DNA of 64,000 nt. It comes from Rhodoferax sp. U11-2br (lineage in GTDB: Bacteria; Pseudomonadota; Gammaproteobacteria; Burkholderiales; Burkholderiaceae_C). The notes below the pieces were generated by a model. The model did not search any database, was not told where the DNA came from, and saw nothing but the letters and a program-made list of their open reading frames with translations. Both the position numbers and the translations under genes were made by a program. The DNA lies in assembly GCF_018619435.1 (NCBI RefSeq), contig NZ_JAHFZF010000010.1:1-64000 (forward strand), read 5' to 3'. Below, piece by piece: positions 35,482-45,114 of the stretch. Each line of letters begins with the position of its first letter. Positions within the stretch are counted from its first letter, which is position 1.

Positions 35482-36480
35482 CTAGTTGCCCGATTCCACC
35501 TCAAACGCCTTGTGTTTGCCCTGCGCCAGATGCTGTGCGGCCTGGCTCAATGCTGCAGTTAACGCTGCTTTGAGTGTGTGTGGTGGGTTGATCACAAAGA
35601 CACCGCTGGCGGGCAGGCCAGGACGCACCACCTCACCGGCCTCGTCGTGGCCCAGCTTGCTGGATTTGACGGTCAGGGTGGCGTTGAGCCAGGGCAGTTT
35701 TTCGCGGTTGGCCAGGGTCTTGAGTTTGCGTGGCAGGTCATGTGCCTCGGGCCGCGGGATGATTGGGTACCACACCATGTAGGTGCCGGTAGCAAAACGT
35801 TTGACCGCGTCGGTCAGCATGTCCACCACACGCGGGTAGTCGCTCTTGATTTCGTAGCTCGGGTCACACAGCACCAGTGCCCGGCGCGACGGTGGCGGCA
35901 AAAACTTCTTGAGCCCCTCAAACCCGTCTTCCTGCAGTACCGCGATCGAGCGTCCGGCATTGAGCTGCGCGATGTTGGCGCCCAGGGTTTTGGCATCGGT
36001 CGGGTGGATCTCAAACAACTTGAGGCGATCCCGGTCACGCTCCTGCAGCAGGTGGTGGATGATGAAAGGTGAGCCCGGGTACACCTTGTGGCTGCCGGCT
36101 TTGTTGAAGCTGGCCACCAGGTCCAGGTAGTCTTGCAAGGCGGACGCCACGGCGGCTGGCTTGGCGCTTTTGATGGCGGCAGGTTTGGTTGCTGCACTAT
36201 CCGTAGCAACCTGCCCTTGGGGGACGGGGGCTTGCGGCTTTTTTTCTGTAGAGGCCGTGGGCGCGAGGGCGGCCAGCAGCTTCAGGTAACCATCGGCTGC
36301 TTCGCCGCTGGTCTGGGCGTAATCACCGTCGAGCCGGTACAAGCCCGCTCCGGCATGGGTGTCAAACACGTTGAGCGCCGTGTCCTTTTGGGTCATGTGG
36401 CGCAGCACCGCCAGCAAGGCAGTGTGCTTGAGAACATCGGCATGGTTGCCGGCGTGAAAGGCGTGGCGATAACTGAACAT
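35482..36480 (-). CDS. rlmJ: 23S rRNA (adenine-2030-N6)-methyltransferase
   Basis: This 332-residue SAM-dependent enzyme methylates A2030 of 23S rRNA. Family start [19 protein letters not shown] and SAM site [12 protein letters not shown] are intact. The catalytic motif reads DPSYE (D206) where E. coli has DPPYE. It is about 50 residues longer than E. coli RlmJ because of an Ala/Lys/Pro-rich insert at about 74-113 that has no counterpart in the catalytic core. It diverges from rplM. Confidence 0.93.
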   Translation of the reverse strand: MFSYRHAFHAGNHADVLKHTALLAVLRHMTQKDTALNVFDTHAGAGLYRLDGDYAQTSGEAADGYLKLLAALAPTASTEKKPQAPVPQGQVATDSAATKPAAIKSAKPAAVASALQDYLDLVASFNKAGSHKVYPGSPFIIHHLLQERDRDRLKLFEIHPTDAKTLGANIAQLNAGRSIAVLQEDGFEGLKKFLPPPSRRALVLCDPSYEIKSDYPRVVDMLTDAVKRFATGTYMVWYPIIPRPEAHDLPRKLKTLANREKLPWLNATLTVKSSKLGHDEAGEVVRPGLPASGVFVINPPHTLKAALTAALSQAAQHLAQGKHKAFEVESGN

Positions 36481-36489
36481 CCGTCGATG

Positions 36490-36519
36490 TTACCGCGTTG
36501 CCCAGGAAATTTGTATAAT
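36490..36519 (+). promoter_or_regulatory. predicted rplM-rpsI promoter
   Basis: A perfect TATAAT at 36514-36519 with a weak -35, TTACCG, at 36490-36495 (18-bp spacing). It would give a leader of about 150 nt before rplM. That leader is long enough for autogenous control, but I see no fold I can name. Confidence 0.55.
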
Positions 36520-36678
36520 GCTCGGCTTCGCAGCGCTTTTGTGGCTCCGCGGCGAAGCGTCTCAGTAGCGTCCCAACGGGCCGTGTACCGAGTGATTTCC
36601 CACCTAAGAGATTCTCATCAGAAGAACGCCGACCGTGGAAAAGAGCCCTCCAAACCCTCTGTAGAAAAGAGAAATCTC

Positions 36679-37107
36679 ATGTCAACTTTCAGCGCAAAAC
36701 CCGCTGAGGTCGTGCACGAGTGGTTTGTGATTGACGCGACCGACAAGGTCCTCGGACGAGTAGCCAGCGAAGTTGCTCTCCGTTTGCGCGGCAAACACAA
36801 GGCCATTTACACGCCTCACGTCGATACCGGCGACTTCATCATCGTGACCAACGCAGCTCAACTGCGCGTGACCGGTGCCAAGTCCCTCGACAAAATGTAT
36901 TACAGCCACTCCGGTTTCCCTGGTGGCATCAGCTCCACCAACTTCCGTGACATGCAAGCCAAGCACCCTGGCCGCGCTTTGGAAAAAGCCGTCAAGGGCA
37001 TGCTGCCCAAGGGTCCCCTGGGCTACGCCATGATCAAGAAGCTCAAGGTGTACGGTGGTGCAGAGCACCCGCACACTGCCCAGCAACCCAAAGTGTTGGA
37101 AATCTAA
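36679..37107 (+). CDS. rplM: 50S ribosomal protein L13
   Basis: This 142-residue protein matches L13 over its full length: [19 protein letters not shown] near the start, the basic [18 protein letters not shown], and [13 protein letters not shown] with [19 protein letters not shown]. It is an early-assembly large-subunit protein. The open frame continues upstream, but ATG 36679, preceded by AAAAGAGA, gives the exact family length. It is followed by rpsI after 9 bp, the standard order. Confidence 0.97.
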   Translation: MSTFSAKPAEVVHEWFVIDATDKVLGRVASEVALRLRGKHKAIYTPHVDTGDFIIVTNAAQLRVTGAKSLDKMYYSHSGFPGGISSTNFRDMQAKHPGRALEKAVKGMLPKGPLGYAMIKKLKVYGGAEHPHTAQQPKVLEI

Positions 37108-37116
37108 GGAGCTCAC

Positions 37117-37509
37117 ATGATTGGTGAATGGAACAATGGTACCGGCCGTCGCAAATCCAGCGTCGCCCGCGTTTTCCTGAAGAAGGGCTCCGGCCAAATC
37201 GTCGTCAACGGCAAGGACATTCAAAAGTTCTTTGGCCGCGAAACCTCGATCATGATCTGCAAGCAGCCCCTGATGCTGACCAACCACGCCGAAACTTTTG
37301 ACATCATGGTCAATGTGGCTGGTGGCGGTGAGTCGGGTCAAGCAGGTGCAGTGCGCCACGGTATCACCCGCGCCCTGATCGACTATGACGCGACTCTCAA
37401 GTCTGAGTTGAGCAAAGCCGGTTTCGTGACCCGCGATGCCCGCGAAGTGGAACGTAAGAAGGTCGGTTTGCACGGTGCTCGCCGTCGCAAGCAGTTCTCC
37501 AAGCGTTAA
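37117..37509 (+). CDS. rpsI: 30S ribosomal protein S9
   Basis: This 130-residue small-subunit protein begins [19 protein letters not shown] and ends with the hallmark basic tail [10 protein letters not shown], whose terminal Arg contacts P-site tRNA. AAGGAG precedes ATG 37117. Cotranscribed with rplM. Confidence 0.97.
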   Translation: MIGEWNNGTGRRKSSVARVFLKKGSGQIVVNGKDIQKFFGRETSIMICKQPLMLTNHAETFDIMVNVAGGGESGQAGAVRHGITRALIDYDATLKSELSKAGFVTRDAREVERKKVGLHGARRRKQFSKR

Positions 37510-37525
37510 TCTCTGCTTCGATCAC

Positions 37526-37559
37526 AACAGCCGCCTGGATGCAAGTTCTGGCGGCTGTT
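37526..37559 (+). terminator. stem-loop terminator after rpsI
   Basis: AACAGCCGCC (37526-37535) and GGCGGCTGTT (37550-37559) form a perfect 10-bp stem with a 14-nt loop, 17 bp after the rpsI stop. The following TGCATTTTG is only moderately T-rich, so termination may be partial. Confidence 0.65.
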
Positions 37560-37585
37560 TGCATTTTGATGTCCGGGTCAGCCTG

Positions 37586-38323
37586 ATGCGATTCAAACTT
37601 TTGATGCGACGACTCACCGTCAGTGCGCCACGCATGGCGGTGCGCAGCGCGCTGCCTTGGCCCTTTCGCTGGGCGGTGTTTGCGCTGGTGGCAGGATTTT
37701 GCGCCGCCATCAGCCTGTGGGCGTTTGAACTTGGCAAGGACATCGCTGGCGTCGACCACGGCAGCAAGGCGCAACTGCAACAGCTGCAGTTCGAGAACGA
37801 AACCCTCAAAGCACGCATCGAGATCCTGACCTCAGAGCGTGATCAGGCCCAGTCGGTGGCCAATACGGCCGACACGGTGCTGACCACGGCCAAGGTCGCC
37901 AGCGACAAGCTGACCGAGACCACCCGGCAATTGATGTTGGAGAACCAACGGCTCAAGGATGATCTGGGTTTTTTTGAGAAGTTGATCCCAACCGTGGACG
38001 GCAACGCAGGCGCACTGGCCATCCGTGGACTGCAGGCGGAGCGCTTGGCCTCTGGTGATCTCAAGTGGCAGGTGTTGGTGATTCAAGGGGTGAAAAACCC
38101 GGTTGAATTTGAAGGTCGGTTGGAGCTGGTGTTTGCAGGCTTGGCCGATGGCAAAGCCTGGACGGGCAGCCCAGTCGGTGGTGCTCTGAATGTCAAAATC
38201 AAACAATACGGACGGGTTGAGGGGGTGTATTCGCCGCCTGCACAGACGTTGGTGAAATCGGTCACCGTCAAAGTGCTGAATGGGCAAACTGTGCGTGCGC
38301 AGCAAACCATCCCCATCCCCTAA
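37586..38323 (+). CDS. DUF6776 family membrane protein with coiled coil
   Basis: About 245 residues. A basic N-terminus is followed by one membrane helix (about 29-50) and a coiled coil (about 58-130, with LQQLQFENETLKARIEIL and LMLENQRLKDD), then a beta-rich C-terminal domain. This layout matches DUF6776 proteins found before bactofilin in Burkholderiales. Start ATG 37586 lies after the rpsI hairpin; the frame is open further upstream but overlaps rpsI. Function unknown; association with the cell envelope and bactofilin is inferred. Confidence 0.82.
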   Translation: MRFKLLMRRLTVSAPRMAVRSALPWPFRWAVFALVAGFCAAISLWAFELGKDIAGVDHGSKAQLQQLQFENETLKARIEILTSERDQAQSVANTADTVLTTAKVASDKLTETTRQLMLENQRLKDDLGFFEKLIPTVDGNAGALAIRGLQAERLASGDLKWQVLVIQGVKNPVEFEGRLELVFAGLADGKAWTGSPVGGALNVKIKQYGRVEGVYSPPAQTLVKSVTVKVLNGQTVRAQQTIPIP

Positions 38324-38333
38324 AAGGTGTCTC

Positions 38334-38744
38334 ATGTTCAATAAAAAGAAGCAACCGCCCATCAAAAGTCTGATTGCCCAGGGCTGCCAGTTGGATGGCA
38401 ATTTCAGTTTCAGCGACGGCTCCCGTGTGGATGGTGAGATCCGGGGCAATGTCACTGGTGTGGCGGAGCAGCCCAGCATCTTGGTGATCTCGGAGTCGGC
38501 GGTGGTGACCGGAGAAGTGCTGGCGGACCATGTCATTGTCAACGGGCAGGTACGCGGGCCGGTGCATGCCCGTGTCTTGCTGGAGCTGCAGCCCAAAGCA
38601 CGTATCACGGGTGATGTGACCTACAAGATACTCGAAATGCACCAGGGTGCCATGGTGGACGGACGTCTGTGCCCCATCGTCGACGATGTGCAGGAGCTGC
38701 TGGAGGAAAAGCCCACACTCAAATTGACGGCAAACAATCCGTGA
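38334..38744 (+). CDS. bactofilin
   Basis: This 136-residue polymer-forming cytoskeletal protein has the DUF583 right-handed beta-helix: short repeats such as GNFSFSDGSRVDGEIRGNV, GEVLADHVIVNGQVRGPV and GAMVDGRLCPI. Bactofilins polymerise without nucleotide and often scaffold cell-wall enzymes; an M23 peptidase gene lies 1.7 kb downstream. AAAAGGTG precedes ATG 38334, 10 bp after the DUF6776 stop, so the two are likely coexpressed. Confidence 0.93.
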   Translation: MFNKKKQPPIKSLIAQGCQLDGNFSFSDGSRVDGEIRGNVTGVAEQPSILVISESAVVTGEVLADHVIVNGQVRGPVHARVLLELQPKARITGDVTYKILEMHQGAMVDGRLCPIVDDVQELLEEKPTLKLTANNP

Positions 38745-38801
38745 GCCTGCTGTTGATCAACTTGTTGTAGGATTGCCCCACTCAATTTCCTGGAGACCTG
38801 T

Positions 38802-39167
38802 ATGAGCGCTGTTGCCGAAGCCATTCAAACCGAAATGCCCGCCCCGATCCTGTTCACCGACAGCGCGGCCGCCAAGGTGGCTGACCTGATTGCTGAAGAA
38901 GGCAACCCTGATCTGAAGTTGCGTGTGTTTGTGCAGGGCGGTGGCTGCTCTGGCTTTCAGTACGGTTTCACCTTTGATGAAATTGTCAATGATGACGACA
39001 CCACCATGACCAAAAACGGTGTGTCGCTGTTGATCGATGCCATGAGTTACCAGTACCTGGTCGGGGCCGAGATTGATTACAAGGAAGACCTGCAAGGCGC
39101 CCAGTTTGTCATCAAGAACCCCAATGCCACCAGCACCTGTGGCTGTGGCTCGAGCTTTTCGACCTGA
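38802..39167 (+). CDS. erpA: iron-sulfur cluster insertion protein
   Basis: This 121-residue A-type carrier hands Fe-S clusters to apoproteins. The three ligand cysteines are C49 (GGGCSGF), C113 and C115 (TCGCGSSF). The N-terminal extension and the sequence [20 protein letters not shown] match ErpA rather than IscA. CTGGAGA precedes ATG 38802. Confidence 0.95.
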   Translation: MSAVAEAIQTEMPAPILFTDSAAAKVADLIAEEGNPDLKLRVFVQGGGCSGFQYGFTFDEIVNDDDTTMTKNGVSLLIDAMSYQYLVGAEIDYKEDLQGAQFVIKNPNATSTCGCGSSFST

Positions 39168-39187
39168 TCAAGAGCCCTGTCTGCACA

Positions 39188-39215
39188 AAAAACCGCCTTG
39201 CCCGGCGGTTTTTTT
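39188..39215. terminator. bidirectional terminator between erpA and anmK
   Basis: AAAAACCGCC, loop TTGCCC, GGCGGTTTTTTT: a GC stem with an A-run on one side and a T-run on the other, placed between converging genes. Confidence 0.9.
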
Positions 39216-39230
39216 ACGCCTGGTTGTTGC

Positions 39231-40367
39231 TCAGGCTGGGTAAATGGCCCCCAGGACCCTGGGGCCTGCCGCACCGGTGGCGCTGGGCAGGTTGCCTGGT
39301 TGGCGCTGGATGGCCTGGCGTGCCAGCCAGGCAAAAGCGGCCGCCTCCACGTCGAGCGCAGGCAGGCCGTGCCGGTCCGAGGTGTCGACCTGCAGCTGAG
39401 GCAGTCCGGCCTGTAGACGCCTCAAGAGCTCGGTGTTGAAGGCCCCGCCGCCACACACAACCAGCAACTTGCTCTCTTTTGCATAGTTGTTGATGCAATC
39501 CACACAAGCGCTGGCGGTCAATTCTGTCAGGGTGGCTTGGATGTCCTGGCCGCGTGCGCTGGCAAACCCCTGCAGTTTGTTTTGTAACCAGGTCAGGCTA
39601 AACAGGTCACGGCCCGTGCTTTTGGGTGGGGCCTGGTTGAAATAAGGTTCGTCACGCAGCAGTGCCAACAGCTCGGGCAGGCACTGCCCGCTGGCGGCCC
39701 AGGCGCCACCGGTGTCAAAAGACTGGCCGGTCTGCTGTTGGCACCAGGCATCCATCAAGGCGTTGCCTGGGCCGCAGTCAAAGCCCAGCACCGGTTTGTC
39801 CGGATTGGCGGGCAGCACCGTCACGTTGGCGATGCCACCCAGGTTCAGCACCGACACCATGGTGTTGGCCTGGGCAAACACATGTCGGTGAAACGCTGGC
39901 ACCAGCGGCGCACCTTGGCCCCCGGCGGCGATGTCGCGGCTGCGAAAGTCAGCCACCACGGTGAGGCCGGTCAGTTCGGCCAACAGGGCCGGGTTGTTGA
40001 GTTGCAGCGTGTAGCCCGCACCCGATGCCTCGCTGGATGTCCTGTGGGGCTGGTGGCGCACGGTCTGGCCATGGGCGCCAATGGCGCTGACCTTGATCGT
40101 GTTATTTGCCGAGGAGGCTACTTGCCCGAGCAGTTGGTTGACCACCTGGGCATAGGCTGCGGCAATCTGGTTGCCAGCCTGGGCAGCTCGGTGCAATTCG
40201 TTGTCTGACGGGCTGTTGAGTGCCAGCAGTTCGGTGCGGAACTGGGCGTCAAATGCATGGGATGAGCGTGCCAGTATGCGGAGCTTGGCGCCAGAGAACT
40301 CCACCAGAACACCATCGACCCCGTCCAGCGAGGTGCCCGACATCAGGCCGATGTAATACTCTGCCAT
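39231..40367 (-). CDS. anmK: anhydro-N-acetylmuramic acid kinase
   Basis: This 378-residue cytoplasmic kinase phosphorylates and opens 1,6-anhydro-MurNAc during cell-wall recycling. The actin-like ATPase signatures are YYIGLMSGTSLDGVDGVLV at the start, VLNLGGIANVTVLP, and FDCGPGNALMDAW. I chose ATG 40367; an in-frame TTG at 40385 would add six residues. mpl and ampD, also in this window, act on the same recycling route. Confidence 0.94.
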   Translation of the reverse strand: MAEYYIGLMSGTSLDGVDGVLVEFSGAKLRILARSSHAFDAQFRTELLALNSPSDNELHRAAQAGNQIAAAYAQVVNQLLGQVASSANNTIKVSAIGAHGQTVRHQPHRTSSEASGAGYTLQLNNPALLAELTGLTVVADFRSRDIAAGGQGAPLVPAFHRHVFAQANTMVSVLNLGGIANVTVLPANPDKPVLGFDCGPGNALMDAWCQQQTGQSFDTGGAWAASGQCLPELLALLRDEPYFNQAPPKSTGRDLFSLTWLQNKLQGFASARGQDIQATLTELTASACVDCINNYAKESKLLVVCGGGAFNTELLRRLQAGLPQLQVDTSDRHGLPALDVEAAAFAWLARQAIQRQPGNLPSATGAAGPRVLGAIYPA

Positions 40368-40414
40368 GCTGCTGCGAAGCGCCAAGGTATCAAGCCAGGC
40401 TCACGCCCTGTCAC

Positions 40415-41785
40415 TCACTCAAAGCGGGTGGACTGCATGCTAGCCGCAGCCTGCAACTGGGCTTTCGCGTTGCTGGCGGCCTGTCTGAAGACGGGCAGGG
40501 CGGCGGCGGGCACTGGCACGGTCTCGCTCTTTTGTGCCATGGTCATGGGGTCATGCTGGACCCCGGCGACACGCACCTCGAAGTGCAAGTGAGGGCCGGT
40601 GGCCCAACCGGTTGAGCCGACCAGACCAATGGTTTCACCTTGTGTCACCGCCTGGCCGCGTTTGACCAGAATTTTGCTCAGGTGGGCATAGACGGTTTCG
40701 GTGGCATTGCGGTGCTGGACGAAGATCACGTTGCCATAACCGTTTTGTACACCCGCAAAACTCACTACACCATCACCCACCGTCCGAGCCGGTGTGCCGG
40801 TGGGGGCCGCAAAGTCGGTGCCCAGGTGGCGTCGCCACTGGTTCAGGATCGGGTGAAAACGCATAGCAAAACCGCTGCTGACCCGCGAAAAGGCCACCGG
40901 TGCACTCAAAAAAGCGCGGCGCAGGCTGCGACCATCCAGCGCATAGTAGCCGCCTCGGTAGCCTTGCCCGGCGTTGTCCTTGCCCGGTGGCTGAAACCAC
41001 ATGGCCTGGAACACCTTGCCAGCGTTGACAAATTCGGCACTCAGGACTCGTCCCGTGCGCAGTCGTTCACCGTCACCTTCCATCACCTCGTAAACCACAT
41101 TGAAGCGATCGTTTTTGCGCAGTGCGCGGCGGAAATCGATGTCGCCCGAGAACAGTTCCGCCAATTGGCTGGCCACCACATCGGGCAAACCTGCTTCATC
41201 GGTCGCCGCAAACAAGGAGGATTGGATGGTGCCGCTGGCCAGGCGTGTGGTGGCGACCAGTGGTGCTGACTCCAAGCGCGCGCTGAACCCCTTGGCATCA
41301 CGCTCCACCACCAGGCGTTGGAAATGGGTGCCTTCGTCGGGGCTCCAGCGGGCGCTGAGTTTGCCGAGTCGGTGGGTGTCCACCGTTTCAACACTGACGT
41401 GGCGGCCGCTGCGGCTGAACAGAGCCTGCTTGACCATCGGGTTGCTGCGCAAGAACTGCGCGGCCTGCGGATCATCCACCCCCAAACGCTTGAGCAAGGT
41501 GTCGGCGGTGTCGGTGGTGCGGGTGAGGTCTGAGCGATAGAGATTCAGGGTGGGCGTGCCAAGTTCTGCCGTCTCAGTTGGCAACTGGGGTTGCACCGCC
41601 TCCAGCACCATTTGCACTGGCAGCTCGGACACATCCGGCCCGAGCGAGGCCAGTGCCCAGGCGCCGCCACCGCCCGCCAGCAAGGTGGCGGTGACAATCG
41701 CGGTAAGGTGTTTGGGGTATTTGGTGGCGGTGGCCACGGAGCTCACCAGCAAGGCGTGACCACGATTCAGGGCTGAGTTAATCAA
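40415..41785 (-). CDS. M23-family peptidoglycan endopeptidase
   Basis: About 456 residues. One N-terminal membrane helix (about 24-42) anchors a periplasmic protein with an OapA-like or LysM-like middle and a C-terminal LytM domain. Zinc-site motifs are intact: [14 protein letters not shown] and GPHLHFEVR. It should cut peptide cross-links in the cell wall. No ATG fits; I chose TTG 41785, which has CAGGA 8 bp upstream and gives a normal inner-membrane anchor. It diverges from tyrS and is 47 bp from anmK. Confidence 0.88.
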   Translation of the reverse strand: MINSALNRGHALLVSSVATATKYPKHLTAIVTATLLAGGGGAWALASLGPDVSELPVQMVLEAVQPQLPTETAELGTPTLNLYRSDLTRTTDTADTLLKRLGVDDPQAAQFLRSNPMVKQALFSRSGRHVSVETVDTHRLGKLSARWSPDEGTHFQRLVVERDAKGFSARLESAPLVATTRLASGTIQSSLFAATDEAGLPDVVASQLAELFSGDIDFRRALRKNDRFNVVYEVMEGDGERLRTGRVLSAEFVNAGKVFQAMWFQPPGKDNAGQGYRGGYYALDGRSLRRAFLSAPVAFSRVSSGFAMRFHPILNQWRRHLGTDFAAPTGTPARTVGDGVVSFAGVQNGYGNVIFVQHRNATETVYAHLSKILVKRGQAVTQGETIGLVGSTGWATGPHLHFEVRVAGVQHDPMTMAQKSETVPVPAAALPVFRQAASNAKAQLQAAASMQSTRFE

Positions 41786-41928
41786 GGGAGCATCCTGTTG
41801 TTGGCGTACGTGGATTGCGTGCAACAAAAAAGCTGCTCAAACCCCCGAAAAACACCCATTTAAAATCACGCTTAAAACAGCAACTGAGTATAAACCCCTA
41901 CCCGCAGGATGCATGCGGGAAAACCCTT

Positions 41929-43173
41929 ATGACTACGACCCAAACCCCTGACTTTACAGTCTCTGATCACGTCCGTGAGGCTCTGGCAGTGAGCTTACGC
42001 GGCTGTGAAGAATTGATCCCCCAAGAGGAGTGGGTCAAGAAGCTGGCGCGTTCCCACGCCAGCGGCACACCCCTACGCATCAAGCTCGGTCTTGATCCTA
42101 CCGCGCCCGACATCCATCTTGGCCACACCGTGGTGCTCAACAAGATGCGCCAATTGCAGGACTTGGGCCACACGGTGATTTTTTTGATCGGTGACTTCAC
42201 CGGCATGATTGGTGACCCGTCAGGGCGCAACAGCACGCGCCCGCCGCTCACCCCCGAACAGGTGAAGATCAACGCCGAAACCTATTACCGCCAGGCCTCT
42301 CTGGTGCTGGACCCGAGCAAGACCGAGATCCGCTACAACAGCGAATGGTGTGACCCGTTGGGCACGCGTGGTTTGATCCAGCTGGCCAGCCGCTACACCG
42401 TGGCGCGCATGATGGAACGCAACGACTTCCATGACCGCTTCAAGGCCGGTACGCCGATTGCCGTGCATGAGTTCATTTACCCCTTGCTGCAGGGGTATGA
42501 CAGCGTCGCTTTGAAGAGTGATCTGGAGCTGGGTGGCACCGACCAGAAGTTCAATCTACTGATGGGGCGCACCTTGCAGGCCGAATACGGGCAGGAGCCA
42601 CAGTGCATTTTGACCATGCCGCTGCTCGAAGGCCTGGACGGCGTCGAGAAGATGTCCAAGAGCAAGAACAACTACATCGGCATTTCCGAAGACGCCAACA
42701 CCATGTTTGCCAAGTGCCTGAGCATTTCGGACGTGTTGATGTGGCGCTGGTACACCCTCTTGAGTTTCAAGTCCGAGGCCGAGATTGCGGCACTCAAGGC
42801 CGAGGTGGCCGCCGGGCGCAACCCCAAGGACGCCAAGGTGGCGCTGGCCAAGGAGATCACCGCACGGTTCCACTCGGCCGCCGCTGCCGATGCGGCTGAG
42901 CAGGACTTCATCAACCGCAGCAAAGGCGGTATCCCGGATGAGATCCCCGAAATCAGCCTGCCACTGGGCGAAGGTGGCGCGGCGCTGGGGATTGGTGCCT
43001 TGCTGAAATCGGCCGGGCTGGCCGCATCAAGTGGTGAAGGCAACCGACTGATCGATGGCGGTGGTGTACGCATCGACGCCAATGTGGTTAGCGACAAGGG
43101 GCTGAAACTGGGCGCCGGCACCTATGTGTTGCAGGTGGGCAAACGCAAGTTCGCACGGGTGACCCTGGGCTAA
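41929..43173 (+). CDS. tyrS: tyrosyl-tRNA synthetase
   Basis: This 414-residue class I synthetase charges tRNA-Tyr. The HIGH motif is in [11 protein letters not shown], the KMSKS motif in [12 protein letters not shown], and a C-terminal S4 RNA-binding domain ([19 protein letters not shown]) completes it. The TyrZ-like branch is common in Betaproteobacteria. The frame is open upstream, but ATG 41929 with CGGGAAA is the natural start. Confidence 0.95.
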   Translation: MTTTQTPDFTVSDHVREALAVSLRGCEELIPQEEWVKKLARSHASGTPLRIKLGLDPTAPDIHLGHTVVLNKMRQLQDLGHTVIFLIGDFTGMIGDPSGRNSTRPPLTPEQVKINAETYYRQASLVLDPSKTEIRYNSEWCDPLGTRGLIQLASRYTVARMMERNDFHDRFKAGTPIAVHEFIYPLLQGYDSVALKSDLELGGTDQKFNLLMGRTLQAEYGQEPQCILTMPLLEGLDGVEKMSKSKNNYIGISEDANTMFAKCLSISDVLMWRWYTLLSFKSEAEIAALKAEVAAGRNPKDAKVALAKEITARFHSAAAADAAEQDFINRSKGGIPDEIPEISLPLGEGGAALGIGALLKSAGLAASSGEGNRLIDGGGVRIDANVVSDKGLKLGAGTYVLQVGKRKFARVTLG

Positions 43174-43204
43174 AGGCTTGGGGCGCTGTGTTGCGAATGT
43201 TTTG

Positions 43205-43247
43205 TGCCTCTAGCCCTTATCGAATAAGGGCTAGAAGCTATATAAAA
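43205..43247 (-). repeat. dispersed hairpin repeat, copy 8 (after tyrS)
   Basis: TCTAGCCCTTAT (43209-43220), loop CGA, ATAAGGGCTAGA (43224-43235): perfect 12-bp arms, followed by the AGCTAT box. This is the clearest hairpin copy. The rest of the 224-bp gap to dtd shows nothing assignable. Confidence 0.9.
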
Positions 43248-43397
43248 GGTAGTGATTCGTTTGCCACACAGAACTCTCGTTGCCAAAGTTTGTCCACACC
43301 ACCCACCCATGCAGACCCAAGTTGATCCCCCAAAAATGTTTGCCAACACCTGCTGCGCCGTGCGGATGGGATGGCGTGTGATGAAAGTCAGGCGCCC

Positions 43398-43856
43398 ATG
43401 ATCGCGTTGTTGCAGCGGGTGCGCTCGGCCCGCGTCGAAGTGGCCGGTCAGGTGATTGGTTCGATTGACGCTGGCTTGCTGGTGCTGCTGTGTGCCGAGC
43501 CCGGCGACAACGCCGCCGTGTGTGACCGGATGCTGGCCAAGATCCTCAAGTTACGCATCTTCAGCGATGCCGCTGGCAAGATGAACCACAGCCTGCAGGA
43601 CATGGACGGTCAGGGGCACGCCGGGGGGCTGCTGCTGGTGAGCCAGTTCACGCTGGCCGCTGACACCTCGAGTGGCAACCGGCCCGGCTTTAGCGCTGCT
43701 GCGTCTCCCGCTGAGGGACGGCGCTGGTTTGAGCATGTGGTGGTGCAGGCACGCCGTTTGCACCCGGTGGTGCAGACCGGTGAGTTTGGTGCCGACATGC
43801 AGGTCCATCTGGTGAACGACGGGCCTGTCACGATTCCGCTGCGCATGACGGCGTGA
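43398..43856 (+). CDS. dtd: D-aminoacyl-tRNA deacylase
   Basis: This 152-residue enzyme removes D-amino acids from mischarged tRNA. The two motifs that form the active site across the dimer are SQFTLAAD and NDGPVTIPL (usually NxGP; here Asn-Asp-Gly-Pro). Start ATG 43398. It follows tyrS, whose product is a well-known source of D-Tyr-tRNA; the functional pairing is sensible but they are 224 bp apart. Confidence 0.95.
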   Translation: MIALLQRVRSARVEVAGQVIGSIDAGLLVLLCAEPGDNAAVCDRMLAKILKLRIFSDAAGKMNHSLQDMDGQGHAGGLLLVSQFTLAADTSSGNRPGFSAAASPAEGRRWFEHVVVQARRLHPVVQTGEFGADMQVHLVNDGPVTIPLRMTA

Positions 43857-43883
43857 GCTGCCCTGGCACCGGATAATCCCAAC

Positions 43884-45038
43884 ATGTCCTTCGCTTTTGA
43901 ACGTCCCTCGCTGCTGCGTCGCTTGGCCCCCTGGGTGGCCGGTTTTGACGGTCTGTTGGCTTTTGGGGTGATCTTGCTGGCCTGCGCGGGGCTGCTCACC
44001 ATGTACTCCTCGGGTTATGACCACGGCACCCGTTTTATGGACCACGGGCGAAACATGCTGATTGCTGGTGCCATTTTGTTTGTGGTGGCTCAGATACCGC
44101 CGCAGCGTTTGATGAGTCTGGCGGTGCCGCTCTACGTGGTGGGGGTGTCTCTGCTGCTTGCCGTGGCCGTGATGGGGATCACCAAAAAAGGCGCCACACG
44201 CTGGCTCAATGTCGGGGTGATCATCCAGCCCAGTGAAATCCTCAAAATCGCCATGCCCTTGATGCTGGCCTGGTGGTTCCAGCGGCGAGAAGGCCAGTTG
44301 CGCCCGCTGGACTTTTTGGTGGCTGGCCTGTTGCTGGCGCTGCCAGTGGGCCTGATCATGAAACAGCCGGATCTGGGCACCTCTTTGCTGGTGTTGGCGG
44401 CCGGCATGTCGGTGATCTTTTTTGCGGGCCTGAGCTGGAAGCTGGTGGCGCCGCCGCTGTTGCTGGGCTTGGTCGGCATCACCTTGCTGGTGGTGTATGA
44501 GCCCCAGTTGTGCGCCGACGGGGTACGCTGGGTGATGTTGCGCGACTACCAGCAGCAACGGATTTGCACCCTGCTGGACCCGACGCGCGACCCATTGGGC
44601 AAGGGTTTTCACATCATCCAGGGCATGATCGCTATTGGCTCGGGTGGCGTCTGGGGCAAAGGGTTTATGCAGGGCACACAAACCCATCTGGAGTTCATCC
44701 CTGAGCGCACCACCGACTTCATTTTTGCCGCGTTCTCTGAAGAGTTCGGCCTGATTGGCAACTTGCTGTTGATTGCTGCCTTCATCTTTCTGGTGCTGCG
44801 GGCGCTGGCCATTGCCCTCGAAGCCCCGACCGTGTTCACCCGGCTACTGGCCGGTGCCATGGCCATGATTTTTTTCTGTTACGCCTTTGTCAACATGGGC
44901 ATGGTCAGCGGCATCTTGCCGGTGGTGGGGGTGCCGCTGCCGTTCATCAGCTATGGTGGTACGGCGATGGTGACACTCGGGCTGGGGCTGGGCATTTTGA
45001 TGTCGATTGCCAAGTCGCATCGGCTGGTGCAGTCCTGA
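43884..45038 (+). CDS. rodA: rod-shape peptidoglycan polymerase (SEDS family)
   Basis: This 384-residue inner-membrane glycosyltransferase extends glycan strands in the elongasome. About ten hydrophobic helices are visible; RodA/FtsW signatures include KKGATRWLNVGVIIQPSEILKI, KQPDLGTSLLVL, FIPERTTDFIFAAFSEEFG and LPFISYGGTAMV. The usual partner gene mrdA (PBP2) is not adjacent: dtd is upstream and tldD downstream. Confidence 0.95.
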   Translation: MSFAFERPSLLRRLAPWVAGFDGLLAFGVILLACAGLLTMYSSGYDHGTRFMDHGRNMLIAGAILFVVAQIPPQRLMSLAVPLYVVGVSLLLAVAVMGITKKGATRWLNVGVIIQPSEILKIAMPLMLAWWFQRREGQLRPLDFLVAGLLLALPVGLIMKQPDLGTSLLVLAAGMSVIFFAGLSWKLVAPPLLLGLVGITLLVVYEPQLCADGVRWVMLRDYQQQRICTLLDPTRDPLGKGFHIIQGMIAIGSGGVWGKGFMQGTQTHLEFIPERTTDFIFAAFSEEFGLIGNLLLIAAFIFLVLRALAIALEAPTVFTRLLAGAMAMIFFCYAFVNMGMVSGILPVVGVPLPFISYGGTAMVTLGLGLGILMSIAKSHRLVQS

Positions 45039-45114
45039 GGGATGCACCAGCAACCCTGGGGTTGAGCGCCCGTACCAACCGCCCATAACAAGCCCAAGCC
45101 CTAGAATCGGGCAT

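Noticed and set aside
36520..36678. Possible riboswitch or L13 autoregulatory element in the rplM leader
   Set aside because: The leader is long, but I could not find a stable, recognisable fold by eye.
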